DNA of 5,182 bases, taken from positions 1-5,182 of the forward strand of contig JAQUGB010000128.1 in assembly GCA_028684345.1 (NCBI GenBank), read 5' to 3'. Under the pieces are notes generated by a model, which had not been told where the DNA came from, made no database searches, and worked only from the letters and a program-made list of their open reading frames with translations. Positions 1 to 5,154 of the stretch are shown one piece after another. The first letter of the stretch is position 1, and every line of letters begins with the position of its first letter. The position numbers were made by a program, and so were the translations under genes. The stretch is from Tepidiphilus sp. GTDB lineage: Bacteria; Pseudomonadota; Gammaproteobacteria; Burkholderiales; Rhodocyclaceae.

Positions 1-606
1 GCGCCGAACCCCCGACGCGTTCGCATTTTTCTCGCGGAGAAAGGCATCGAAGTGCCGACCGAAGCCGTGGATCTACGCCAGGGTGCGCAACTCAGCGAAG
101 CGTTCCGCCGAATCAACCCGCAGTGCGTGGTCCCCTACCTCGTGCTCGACGACGGCACCGGCATCAGCGAATCAATCGCCATCTGCCGCTACTTCGAAGC
201 ACTGCAGCCTGACCCGCCGCTCTTCGGCAAGACCCCGCTCGAGCAGGCTCTGGTGGAAATGTGGAGTCGGCGCGCCGAGTTCGAAGGCTTGCTCGCCGTC
301 GCCGACGCATTGCGCAATTCCGCACCGGCTTTCAAGAACCGCGCACTGCCCGGGCACGATGACTACGAGCAGATTCCGGCCCTCGTCGAACGCGGACAGC
401 GCCGCACGAAACGCTTTTTCGACGTCCTGGAAGAACGGCTCGCGCGCTCGACTTTTCTGGCGGGCGATTTCTTTTCGGTGGCCGACATCACTGCGTTCGT
501 CACGGCAGACTTCGCCGGCTGGATCAAGCTCGCCCTGCCCGAAACGCACACCAACGCCCGACGCTGGTACGAGACGGTGCGGGCACGGCCGAGCGCGTCC
601 GCCTAA
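1..606 (+). CDS. Glutathione S-transferase family protein, 5' end outside the window
   Basis: Reading frame 1 is open from the first base to a TAA at 604-606 and gives 201 residues. The first visible residues, APNPRRVRIFLAEKG, are the alpha-1 region of the thioredoxin-like N-terminal domain, so only about ten residues are missing; they would include beta-1 and probably the catalytic residue, so the GST class cannot be set. VVPYLVLDDG at residues 43-52 holds the cis-proline, and ESIAICRYFE (56-65) is the Glu-Ser glutathione-binding motif. The rest is the all-helical C-terminal domain, with the N-capping box in 'FSVADITAF' (157-165) and the common proteobacterial ending 'ARPSASA'. GSTs of this type are cytosolic and conjugate or reduce substrates with glutathione; the substrate cannot be told from sequence. 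The GTG at 52 is internal to the domain and is not the real start. It appears to be a single gene, 155 bases before ylqF. Confidence 0.93.
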   Translation, partial: APNPRRVRIFLAEKGIEVPTEAVDLRQGAQLSEAFRRINPQCVVPYLVLDDGTGISESIAICRYFEALQPDPPLFGKTPLEQALVEMWSRRAEFEGLLAVADALRNSAPAFKNRALPGHDDYEQIPALVERGQRRTKRFFDVLEERLARSTFLAGDFFSVADITAFVTADFAGWIKLALPETHTNARRWYETVRARPSASA

Positions 607-646
607 AACCCTCGGCAAATCGAGCCTCTGCCCCATGCGATGACGC

Positions 647-666
647 ACCACCCCGAACGGGGCGGT
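647..666 (+). terminator. Weak GC-rich hairpin after the GST gene
   Basis: ACC-A-CCCC, loop GAAC, GGGG-C-GGT forms a short stem with one A/C mismatch, about 40 bases after the GST stop codon. No T-run follows, so it is not a textbook intrinsic terminator. It could be a weak or Rho-assisted end signal, or chance in GC-rich DNA. Confidence 0.2.
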
Positions 667-719
667 CGCGAAGCACCGGCTTCCCCGCATCCACTACCAC
701 ACCATGACGTTCTGCGGCC

Positions 720-742
720 GCGCCGTAGGTCATTTGCGGCGC
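720..742. other. Inverted repeat just upstream of ylqF
   Basis: GCGCCGTAG (720-728) and TTGCGGCGC (734-742) can pair over nine positions, six of them perfect outer GC pairs and two inner G-T pairs, around a GTCAT loop. It lies where the -35 region of the candidate ylqF promoter would be, so it could be an operator or a terminator stem for the GST transcript. No T-tract follows. Neither role is proven. Confidence 0.25.
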
Positions 743-749
743 CCCGTAG

Positions 750-755
750 TATGAT
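750..755 (+). promoter_or_regulatory. Candidate -10 box of ylqF, suggesting leaderless start
   Basis: TATGAT ends six bases before the ylqF ATG. A transcript starting about seven bases after this hexamer would begin at or beside the A of the ATG. No good -35 hexamer is visible at 16-18 bases upstream, so the call rests on the -10 match and on the lack of a Shine-Dalgarno sequence in the bases before the ATG. Confidence 0.3.
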
Positions 756-761
756 CGCCCC

Positions 762-1673
762 ATGCCCATCCAATGGTTTCCCGGCCACATGCACGCGGCG
801 CGGCTCAAGCTCGAAGAGACGCTTGCCGACGTCGACGTGCTCATCGAAGTGCTCGACGCGCGCATTCCCGCGGCGAGCCGCAATCCCCTGCTCAAGACGC
901 TGCGCCGCAGCCGGCAGCGCCCCTGCCTGAAGCTGCTCAACAAGGCCGACCTCGCCGATCCGGCCCGTACCGCCGAATGGATCGCCGCCTTCGAGCGCGA
1001 GGAGGGCGTGCGCGCGCTCGCCGTCTGCGCCAAGAATCCGGCCGACGTGCGTCGCATCCTGCCCGCCTGCGAGCGACTCGCGCCGCACCGCAGCGAGCCG
1101 ACCAAACCGCTGCGGCTGATGATCGCCGGCATCCCCAACGTCGGCAAATCCACGCTGCTGAACGCCCTCATCGGCCGCAAGGCCGCCAAGGTCGGGGACG
1201 AGCCGGCCGTGACGAAGAGCGTGCAACGCTACGATCTTCCGGGGCTGCGCAGCATCACCGATACCCCCGGCCTGATGTGGCCCAAAATCGAATTCGACGC
1301 CGATGGTTATCTGCTCGCCGCCTGCCACGCCATCGGGCGCAACGCCGTGGCCGAAGAGGAAGTCGCGGCCTTTCTCGCCGAGACCCTGCTCACCCAAGGC
1401 TACACCGATCGACTCGCCGCCCGCTATCGCTTCGATCCCACGGGGCTGACCGGCGAAGAGATCGTCGAGGCCGTCGGCGAGCGGCGCGGCTGCCGACGCA
1501 AGGGTGGCGAGCTCGACCGGGAAAAGGCGGCCAACGTCCTCCTGCAGGATTTTCGCGAGGGCAGGCTCGGCCCCCTCACCCTGGAGACCCCCGCCTCGCG
1601 CGCCGCCATGATCGCCGCGCACGAGGCGGCGCAGCTCGTCGAAGACGACGCGCCTCAGCCGACCAGCCGATAG
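762..1673 (+). CDS. ylqF: Ribosome biogenesis GTPase YlqF/RbgA
   Basis: The 303-residue protein is a circularly permuted GTPase. The G motifs come in the order G4 NKAD (60-63), G5-like CAK (89-91), G1 P-loop GIPNVGKST (123-131), G2 threonine in PAVTK (148-152) and G3 DTPG (167-170). The N-terminus MPIQWFPGHM matches RbgA, with His9 at the position of the catalytic histidine described in Bacillus RbgA; DARIPAASRNP (32-42) is also typical. The C-terminal part from about 215 is the helical RNA-contacting domain. In Bacillus the family acts late in 50S subunit assembly; the same role here is inferred from homology. The ATG at 762 fits the family N-terminus exactly, but no ribosome-binding site precedes it. 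The gene ends in TAG and its last 19 bases overlap the end of the opposing tonB-like gene. Confidence 0.95.
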   Translation: MPIQWFPGHMHAARLKLEETLADVDVLIEVLDARIPAASRNPLLKTLRRSRQRPCLKLLNKADLADPARTAEWIAAFEREEGVRALAVCAKNPADVRRILPACERLAPHRSEPTKPLRLMIAGIPNVGKSTLLNALIGRKAAKVGDEPAVTKSVQRYDLPGLRSITDTPGLMWPKIEFDADGYLLAACHAIGRNAVAEEEVAAFLAETLLTQGYTDRLAARYRFDPTGLTGEEIVEAVGERRGCRRKGGELDREKAANVLLQDFREGRLGPLTLETPASRAAMIAAHEAAQLVEDDAPQPTSR

Positions 1674-2548
1674 CCGATCGGCACCGTGAATCCCCCTTGG
1701 GTGCACACGGCCGCGTCCCCCTCCAGCGCCGCGAGTCCCTCGCGCACGAGCGCGAGCGCCGCCTCGTCGAGCCAGGGCGCGCCAGAGGATCGCTCGAGCT
1801 GCACGACCGCCTTCCCTCCCGAGCAGGAAAGCCGCACCCACACGGTCCCCTCCACGCCCAGGCGCCGCGCCTTCGGCGGATAGACCTTGTGCGCCTCGAG
1901 CCAGGCACGAAGCCGCTCGGACCAGGGCGCCCCGCCCTTGGAACCGGCGCCACCCCCGCCCCCTTCTCCCCCGCGTCCGGAAGACGGCCCGGAAGCCCCG
2001 TTCCCGCGCCCGCCCGCGCCCGCCCCATCACCCGTCGCAACGGCAGGCTCGGCGCCGCGCCCCTCGCCCGCTTCCTGCGAGGGCCCCTGCGATAGAGGAT
2101 TTCCCTCCTCGCCGGCCGGCGCGACCGCTTTGATCGCGGGCATCGCTTCCAAAGAAGAAACCTGCCTCTCGGGCAAAGGCATGCGCGCCGGCTTCACCGC
2201 CACGGCTCGCGGCGCAGCCGTCGTCCGGATAGAGGAAGGCATCGAGGGCCGAGCAGAGGGCGCGTGCGGCGAAACGTCGGCCGGCGGCTCGGACACAGGC
2301 GCCGCGAGCTTCTCCTCCCCACCTCCCGGCTCGCCCGCAGCAGCCGAATCCGGCGCCTCCTGCGCCGGCCCGATCAAGGTCACGGCAAAAGGCGGCGGCT
2401 CGCGCGGCGGCCAGGCGGACGAGAGCCCCGCCGCCAGCAGGCCGAAAGCGAGCGCATGGACGGCGAGCGCCAAAGCCCACGCCGCCAGCACCGGCCGCCA
2501 TTGCCGGCCCGCACGCCGCGCCGTTCCCCCGAACGAATCTTCTTGCAT
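1655..2548 (-). CDS. TonB-family energy transducer
   Basis: The 297-residue protein has the TonB layout. A basic cytoplasmic stretch (1-19) precedes one membrane segment at about 20-42 containing His31, which matches the functional membrane histidine of E. coli TonB; the serine four residues before that histidine in E. coli is alanine here. FAVTLI (54-59) follows as in TonB. A long periplasmic linker (60-205) comes next, then the C-terminal domain with YPPKARRLGVEGTV (223-236), RSSGAPWLDEAA (253-264) and FTVPIGYRL (287-295). Such proteins carry proton-motive force from ExbB/ExbD to outer-membrane receptors for siderophores, cobalamin and similar ligands. The linker lacks the usual Glu-Pro/Lys-Pro repeats and is instead glycine-rich near 173-206. 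Cys242 and Cys282 both lie in the periplasmic domain and might form a disulfide. No exbB, exbD or receptor gene lies in the window. The ATG at 2548 gives a proper N-terminus but has no clear ribosome-binding site. Confidence 0.88.
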   Translation of the reverse strand: MQEDSFGGTARRAGRQWRPVLAAWALALAVHALAFGLLAAGLSSAWPPREPPPFAVTLIGPAQEAPDSAAAGEPGGGEEKLAAPVSEPPADVSPHAPSARPSMPSSIRTTAAPRAVAVKPARMPLPERQVSSLEAMPAIKAVAPAGEEGNPLSQGPSQEAGEGRGAEPAVATGDGAGAGGRGNGASGPSSGRGGEGGGGGAGSKGGAPWSERLRAWLEAHKVYPPKARRLGVEGTVWVRLSCSGGKAVVQLERSSGAPWLDEAALALVREGLAALEGDAAVCTQGGFTVPIGYRLVG

Positions 2549-2577
2549 CGAAGCATTTCAATGAAAGGCAAAGGGGG

Positions 2578-2586
2578 ATTATCGCA
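2578..2586 (-). promoter_or_regulatory. Candidate extended -10 promoter for the tonB-like gene
   Basis: On the minus strand TGCGATAAT reads as an extended -10 element (TG, one base, then GATAAT). Transcription would start near 2571, leaving a leader of about 22 bases before the ATG. The hexamer 17 bases upstream, GTGCCC, is a poor -35 match. No Fur-box-like AT-rich palindrome is visible, so iron control is not supported by the sequence. Confidence 0.3.
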
Positions 2587-2634
2587 TTGGCACCCCGCCG
2601 GGGCACTCGCTCCTTTGCCGCGCCGGATTTACGC

Positions 2635-2640
2635 TATCAT
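2635..2640 (+). promoter_or_regulatory. Candidate -10 box for the kinase-like gene
   Basis: TATCAT lies 27 bases before the ATG. The nearest -35-like hexamer, TTGCCG at 2615-2620, is only 14 bases away, which is too short for a good sigma-70 promoter. Treat this as a hint only. Confidence 0.22.
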
Positions 2641-2652
2641 TGAACATACCCC

Positions 2653-2660
2653 AGAGGGAG
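2653..2660 (+). promoter_or_regulatory. Ribosome-binding site of the kinase-like gene
   Basis: AGAGGGAG ends seven bases before the ATG at 2668, a normal purine-rich Shine-Dalgarno at normal spacing. It supports that ATG as the start. Confidence 0.6.
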
Positions 2661-2667
2661 CGAGACC

Positions 2668-3234
2668 ATGACCGACAAAATCCCCGACCCGGTGCCCCAA
2701 CACCCGCTGCTCGAGGGAAAACCCGAGATCGCGCGGGGGCGCTACAGCATCGTGCTCGACAAAGGGGACGGCGAGCGGGTCTATAAGATCATCACCCATC
2801 CGGACGAATACCTGCTCTACGCCGCCGAAGACCGCCCCCAAGGGCCGCATTTCCCCATCGTCTACGCTTACCACGGCATCATCGGACGCGCCAGCAACGG
2901 CTTTCCCATGCACCTTTTCGAGGTGGAAAAGCTCTATCCCATCCCCGAGACGAGCCCCGCTGCCGACGCCGCCCGTCGGCTGATCCACGCCTGGTGGGAT
3001 CTGTGCCAGCAGTGGCAACAGCTGGGCCAGATGATGGGCCGCATCGCGCTGCAGCAGCTCACCGAGCTCAAACCCCCGCCGTTCGATGCTGGCATGAAAC
3101 AGGCGGTCGAAGCGCTGGCGCGCTTCGCCGAAACCTATCGCGTGATCCCGGATCTCCTCAGCCGCGACAACCTCATGATGCGCAAGGACGGCACGCTCGT
3201 CTTTTCCGACCCCATCCGCCCCGGCAAGGATTGA
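2668..3234 (+). CDS. Small protein with a minimal kinase-like fold, function unknown
   Basis: I do not recognise a named family. The 188-residue soluble protein has no signal peptide or membrane segment. Its pattern resembles a reduced protein-kinase fold: a beta-1/beta-2 hairpin 'ARGRYSIVLDKGDGE' (22-36), VYKI with Lys40 in the place of the ATP-binding lysine, FPIVYAYHGIIGR (62-74) and MHLFEVEKL (81-89) as beta-4/beta-5 and hinge, a helical middle, then PDLLSRDNLMMRKDGTLVFSDP (161-182). In this last part Asp162, Asn168 and Asp181 could match the catalytic Asp, the metal-binding Asn and the DFG Asp. The Asp-Asn spacing is one residue longer than in standard kinases, there is no clear alpha-C helix, and the chain ends seven residues after Asp181, so no activation segment or C-lobe is present. 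Similar short proteins occur in phages and proteobacteria as I recall, but I could not search. The gene stands alone and converges on rlmJ. Gene call is strong; the fold is an inference. Confidence 0.85.
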   Translation: MTDKIPDPVPQHPLLEGKPEIARGRYSIVLDKGDGERVYKIITHPDEYLLYAAEDRPQGPHFPIVYAYHGIIGRASNGFPMHLFEVEKLYPIPETSPAADAARRLIHAWWDLCQQWQQLGQMMGRIALQQLTELKPPPFDAGMKQAVEALARFAETYRVIPDLLSRDNLMMRKDGTLVFSDPIRPGKD

Positions 3235-3241
3235 CCCGGTG

Positions 3242-3267
3242 CGCTCAGGCGATGCTCGCCTCGAGCG
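3242..3267. terminator. Hairpin between the convergent kinase-like and rlmJ genes
   Basis: CGCTCAGGCGA (3242-3252), loop TGC, then TCGCCT-C-GAGCG (3256-3267) form an 11-pair GC-rich stem with one bulged C. It spans the rlmJ stop codon and lies eight bases after the stop of the convergent gene, where a two-way terminator is expected. There is no T-tract on either side, so it may block RNA decay or end transcription only weakly. Confidence 0.4.
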
Positions 3268-4117
3268 TCCAGCCTCCCTGCCCCGGCGCCTCCTCCAGCC
3301 GCCCGGCGAGCCACGGCAGCCCCTCTTCCAGCCGCTGCGCCAACACATAGGGCGGATGGAGCACCACGAGGCCGCTCGCCGTCATGCCGCGGCCGCCCGC
3401 GGGTGGCGGCGCCACCTGCAGTTCCACCCGTAGATGATCCTCCGGCGCAAGATTCACCAGACGTCGCCGCAGTTCCTCCGCCTCCACCCGCCGCAGGCGC
3501 GGATACCACACGAGCACCGTCGCCTGCGGAAACTTCGCCAGCATCGCCCGCACGGCGGGGATGAGCCGCACGTAGTCGCCGCGCACTTCATAGGGCGGAT
3601 CGATGAGGATCACCCCGCGGCGCGAGGGCGGCGGTAGCACCTGCAGCGCGCCGGCAAAACCGTCGGCCGCAAGGCAGCGCACCTGCGCATCCCCGGCGAA
3701 GAGCCGCTCGAGCGCAACGAAATCGCGCGGATGGCGTTCGAAACACACCAGACGGTCGCCCCCCTTGCCGCGGGCGCCACTGCGGGCAAACTGCCGCGCG
3801 ATCGCCGGCGACCCGGGATAGAGCTCCAGGCGCCCAGCGGGATTGAACGCCGCCACGGCCTCCAGATACGCGGAAAACACCGCCGGCGCCTTGGCGCGCG
3901 CCGCCCACAGGCGCGCGATCCCTTCACGGAATTCGTGGCTCGCCTGGGCACCACCTACCCCAGCCCCCAGTCGATAGAGGCCGGCACCGGCATGGGTGTC
4001 GACGTAGGTCCAGGGCGCAGGCTTTTCGTTGAAGTAGGCCAGCACCTCGGCCAGCACCCAGTGCTTGAGCACGTCGGCATGGTTGCCGGCGTGGAAACCA
4101 TGACGATAGCTCAGCAC
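3245..4117 (-). CDS. rlmJ: 23S rRNA (adenine(2030)-N6)-methyltransferase RlmJ
   Basis: The 290-residue protein matches RlmJ along its length; E. coli RlmJ is about 280. It opens with the family signature MLSYRHGFHAGNHADVLKH (1-19). The SAM-binding motif is in DTHAGAG (40-46), YPGSP is at 100-104, FERHP at 126-130, DGF at 152-154, the N6-adenine methyltransferase catalytic motif DPPY at 173-176, WYP at 204-206 and GMTASG at 244-249. RlmJ methylates A2030 of 23S rRNA before 50S assembly is complete; in E. coli it is not essential. The start is GTG at 4117, chosen because it gives the exact family N-terminus and has AGGA seven bases upstream. The gene lies 19 bases after the natural cysK stop on the same strand, so cotranscription with cysK is likely; the nonsense codon in cysK could then lower its expression by polarity. 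Confidence 0.96.
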   Translation of the reverse strand: MLSYRHGFHAGNHADVLKHWVLAEVLAYFNEKPAPWTYVDTHAGAGLYRLGAGVGGAQASHEFREGIARLWAARAKAPAVFSAYLEAVAAFNPAGRLELYPGSPAIARQFARSGARGKGGDRLVCFERHPRDFVALERLFAGDAQVRCLAADGFAGALQVLPPPSRRGVILIDPPYEVRGDYVRLIPAVRAMLAKFPQATVLVWYPRLRRVEAEELRRRLVNLAPEDHLRVELQVAPPPAGGRGMTASGLVVLHPPYVLAQRLEEGLPWLAGRLEEAPGQGGWTLEASIA

Positions 4118-4140
4118 TGCCCTTTCCTTTCGCGCTTCAT
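4111..4140 (-). other. Nine-codon mini-ORF joining the cysK end to the rlmJ start
   Basis: ATG at 4140-4138 overlaps the natural cysK stop (ATGA) and encodes MKRERKGQC before a TGA at 4113-4111, which overlaps the start of rlmJ in another frame. Its ATG has no evident Shine-Dalgarno. If ribosomes reinitiate here it could couple translation of the two genes; it could equally be accidental. Confidence 0.15.
4125..4128 (-). promoter_or_regulatory. Ribosome-binding site of rlmJ
   Basis: Minus-strand AGGA, within the purine run AAAGGAAAGGG, lies seven bases before the GTG at 4117. It supports this non-ATG start, and no in-frame ATG nearby fits the family N-terminus. Confidence 0.6.
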
Positions 4141-5117
4141 CGAACCGGCAGGCCGGAGGCGTCGAACATGCCTTCGAAAAGCGCCGTGCTCAGGTAGCGT
4201 TCGCCCGAATCGGGCAGAATGACGACGATCGTCTTTCCGGCGTATTCCTCGCGTTTGGCAAGGCGGAGCGCCGCCGCCACCGCCGCGCCGCTCGAAATCC
4301 CGGCAAGGATTCCCTCCTAACGGGCAAGCCGCCGGGCGGTCTCCATCGCCTCCTCGTCGCCCACCTGCTCGATCAAGTCGATGAGCGACAGATCGAGCAC
4401 CTCCGGCACGAACCCCGCGCCGATGCCCTGAATCTTGTGCGGCCCGGGCTTGACCGGTAGCCCTTCGCGCGTCTGCGTGAGCACCGGGCTACCCGCAGGT
4501 TCCACCGCCACCGACACGACGGGCTTGCCGCGGGTTTTTTTGAGGTAACGGCTCACGCCGGTGATGGTCCCGCCAGTGCCCACGCCAGCGACGAAGACAT
4601 CCACCTGTCCGTCGGTATCGTGCCAGATCTCCGGCCCCGTGGTCTGCTCGTGGATGGCCGGATTGGCCGGATTGCGGAACTGCTGCAGCATCACGTAGCG
4701 CCGAGGGTCGGAAGCGGCGATCGCCTCGGCCCGCTCGATCGCGCCCTTCATCCCCTTGGCCCCTTCGGTGAGCACGAGCTTCGCCCCGAAGACGGCCAAA
4801 AGCTTCCGGCGCTCCAGGCTCATCGTCTCGGGCATGGTGAGCGTGAGGGGAATCCCCTTGGCCGCAGCCACGAATGCGAGCGCGATCCCCGTGTTGCCGC
4901 TCGTCGGCTCGATGAGCTCCTTGCCCGGACCGAGCAGGCCGCGGCGCTCGGCATCGGCCACCATGGACGCCCCGATGCGGCACTTCACCGAAAAAGCAGG
5001 ATTGCGCGCCTCGATCTTGGCGAGTACCGTCGCCTTGGCCCCGGCAGTGAGGCGATTCAAGCGCACGAGCGGCGTGCGCCCGATAGATGTGGGATTGTCG
5101 GCAAACCAGTTGGCCAT
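4137..5117 (-). pseudogene. cysK: Cysteine synthase A (O-acetylserine sulfhydrylase) with an in-frame amber codon
   Basis: CysK is a PLP enzyme that makes L-cysteine from O-acetylserine and sulfide in the cytosol. The whole frame from ATG 5117 to TGA 4139-4137 would encode 326 residues, the normal CysK length. Visible motifs are NPAFSVKCRIG (39-49, PLP lysine Lys45), the substrate loop PTSGNTG (71-77), LTMPETMSLERRKLL (93-107), LLQQF-type MLQQFRNPANP (143-153), the phosphate loop GVGTGGT (178-184) and KPGPHKIQGIGAGF (223-236). Codon 267 is TAG (4319-4317) where the family has Glu in 'ARRL..EEGILAGISSGAA'; GAG to TAG is one change. Downstream the frame continues perfectly with EGILAGISSGAAVAAALRLA, VVILPDSGERYLST and a natural end. 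The 266-residue product would lack the serine that contacts the PLP ring nitrogen, so it should be inactive. ATG 5117 is chosen over the in-frame ATG at 5150 because it has AAAGGAG eight bases upstream and starts like CysK; the 5150 ATG overlaps the likely -10 box. The TAG may be a recent nonsense mutation or a sequence error. Confidence 0.93.
4317..4319 (-). other. cysK: Premature TAG stop inside cysK
   Basis: The minus strand reads CTT GCC CGT TAG GAG GGA ATC CTT, that is L-A-R-stop-E-G-I-L, in the middle of a conserved block. The same frame stays open for 59 further conserved codons to the natural TGA. TAG is also the real stop codon of ylqF in this window, so general reassignment of TAG is unlikely. 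Confidence 0.95.
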
Positions 5118-5125
5118 CACTCCGT

Positions 5126-5132
5126 CTCCTTT
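5126..5132 (-). promoter_or_regulatory. Ribosome-binding site of cysK
   Basis: AAAGGAG lies eight bases before the ATG at 5117, the strongest Shine-Dalgarno that precedes a real start in this window. It decides the start against the longer in-frame option at 5150. Confidence 0.7.
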
Positions 5133-5148
5133 GACATGCGGTGCCCCC

Positions 5149-5154
5149 ATGATA
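5149..5154 (-). promoter_or_regulatory. Candidate -10 box of cysK
   Basis: Minus-strand TATCAT would place the transcript start near 5142, giving a leader of about 25 bases that contains the Shine-Dalgarno. TTGTAG at 5180-5175 is 20 bases upstream, too far for a good -35. If cysK is CysB-activated a poor -35 would be expected, but the upstream region is outside the window. Confidence 0.3.

Larger units (their letters stand above)
2606..2664. other. Inverted repeat whose right arm covers a ribosome-binding site
   Basis: CTCGCTCC (2606-2613) and GGAGCGAG (2657-2664) are perfect 8-base inverse complements. Pairing extends to 11 positions (2606-2616 with 2654-2664) if two G-T pairs are allowed. 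The right arm includes the Shine-Dalgarno bases of the gene at 2668. It may act as an RNA switch if transcription starts upstream of 2606, as a DNA operator, or be chance. Confidence 0.25.

Noticed and set aside
1673..1682. The palindrome GCCGATCGGC after ylqF as a terminator or operator
   Set aside because: It has no loop, lies within the tonB-like coding region, and a 10-base palindrome is not surprising in GC-rich DNA.
603..1841. A 412-codon open frame antisense to ylqF
   Set aside because: It has low-complexity Gly/Arg/Ala composition without a recognisable domain and lies over a clear ylqF gene. Long antisense frames are common in GC-rich coding DNA.
773..2095. A 440-codon plus-strand open frame across ylqF and the tonB-like gene
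   Set aside because: It is an Arg/Ala/Pro-rich shadow with no domain. Both genes beneath it show conserved family motifs in other frames.
1887..2564. A 225-codon plus-strand frame antisense to the tonB-like gene
   Set aside because: It mirrors the low-complexity linker of the TonB-like protein and has no motif or ribosome-binding site of its own.
3346..3600. A 12-base repeat (CATAGGGCGGAT) present twice on the plus strand
   Set aside because: Both copies lie in rlmJ and encode the Pro-Pro-Tyr of DPPY (173-176) and HPPY (254-257). The match comes from the shared peptide and codon choice, not from a repeat element.
4535..4541. A run of seven A residues on the minus strand in cysK, a possible frameshift site
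   Set aside because: The run codes for Lys-Lys in frame, conserved CysK sequence continues in the same frame on both sides, and it does not fit the X-XXY-YYZ slippery pattern in the reading frame.
4137..5117. Genome-wide reassignment of TAG to an amino acid
   Set aside because: The ylqF gene in this window ends naturally at TAG with a family-typical C-terminus and length, so TAG works as a stop here.
5118..5150. A longer cysK product starting at the in-frame ATG at 5150
   Set aside because: That ATG overlaps the candidate -10 box, has no ribosome-binding site, and the extra residues do not look like CysK. The ATG at 5117 has a strong Shine-Dalgarno.
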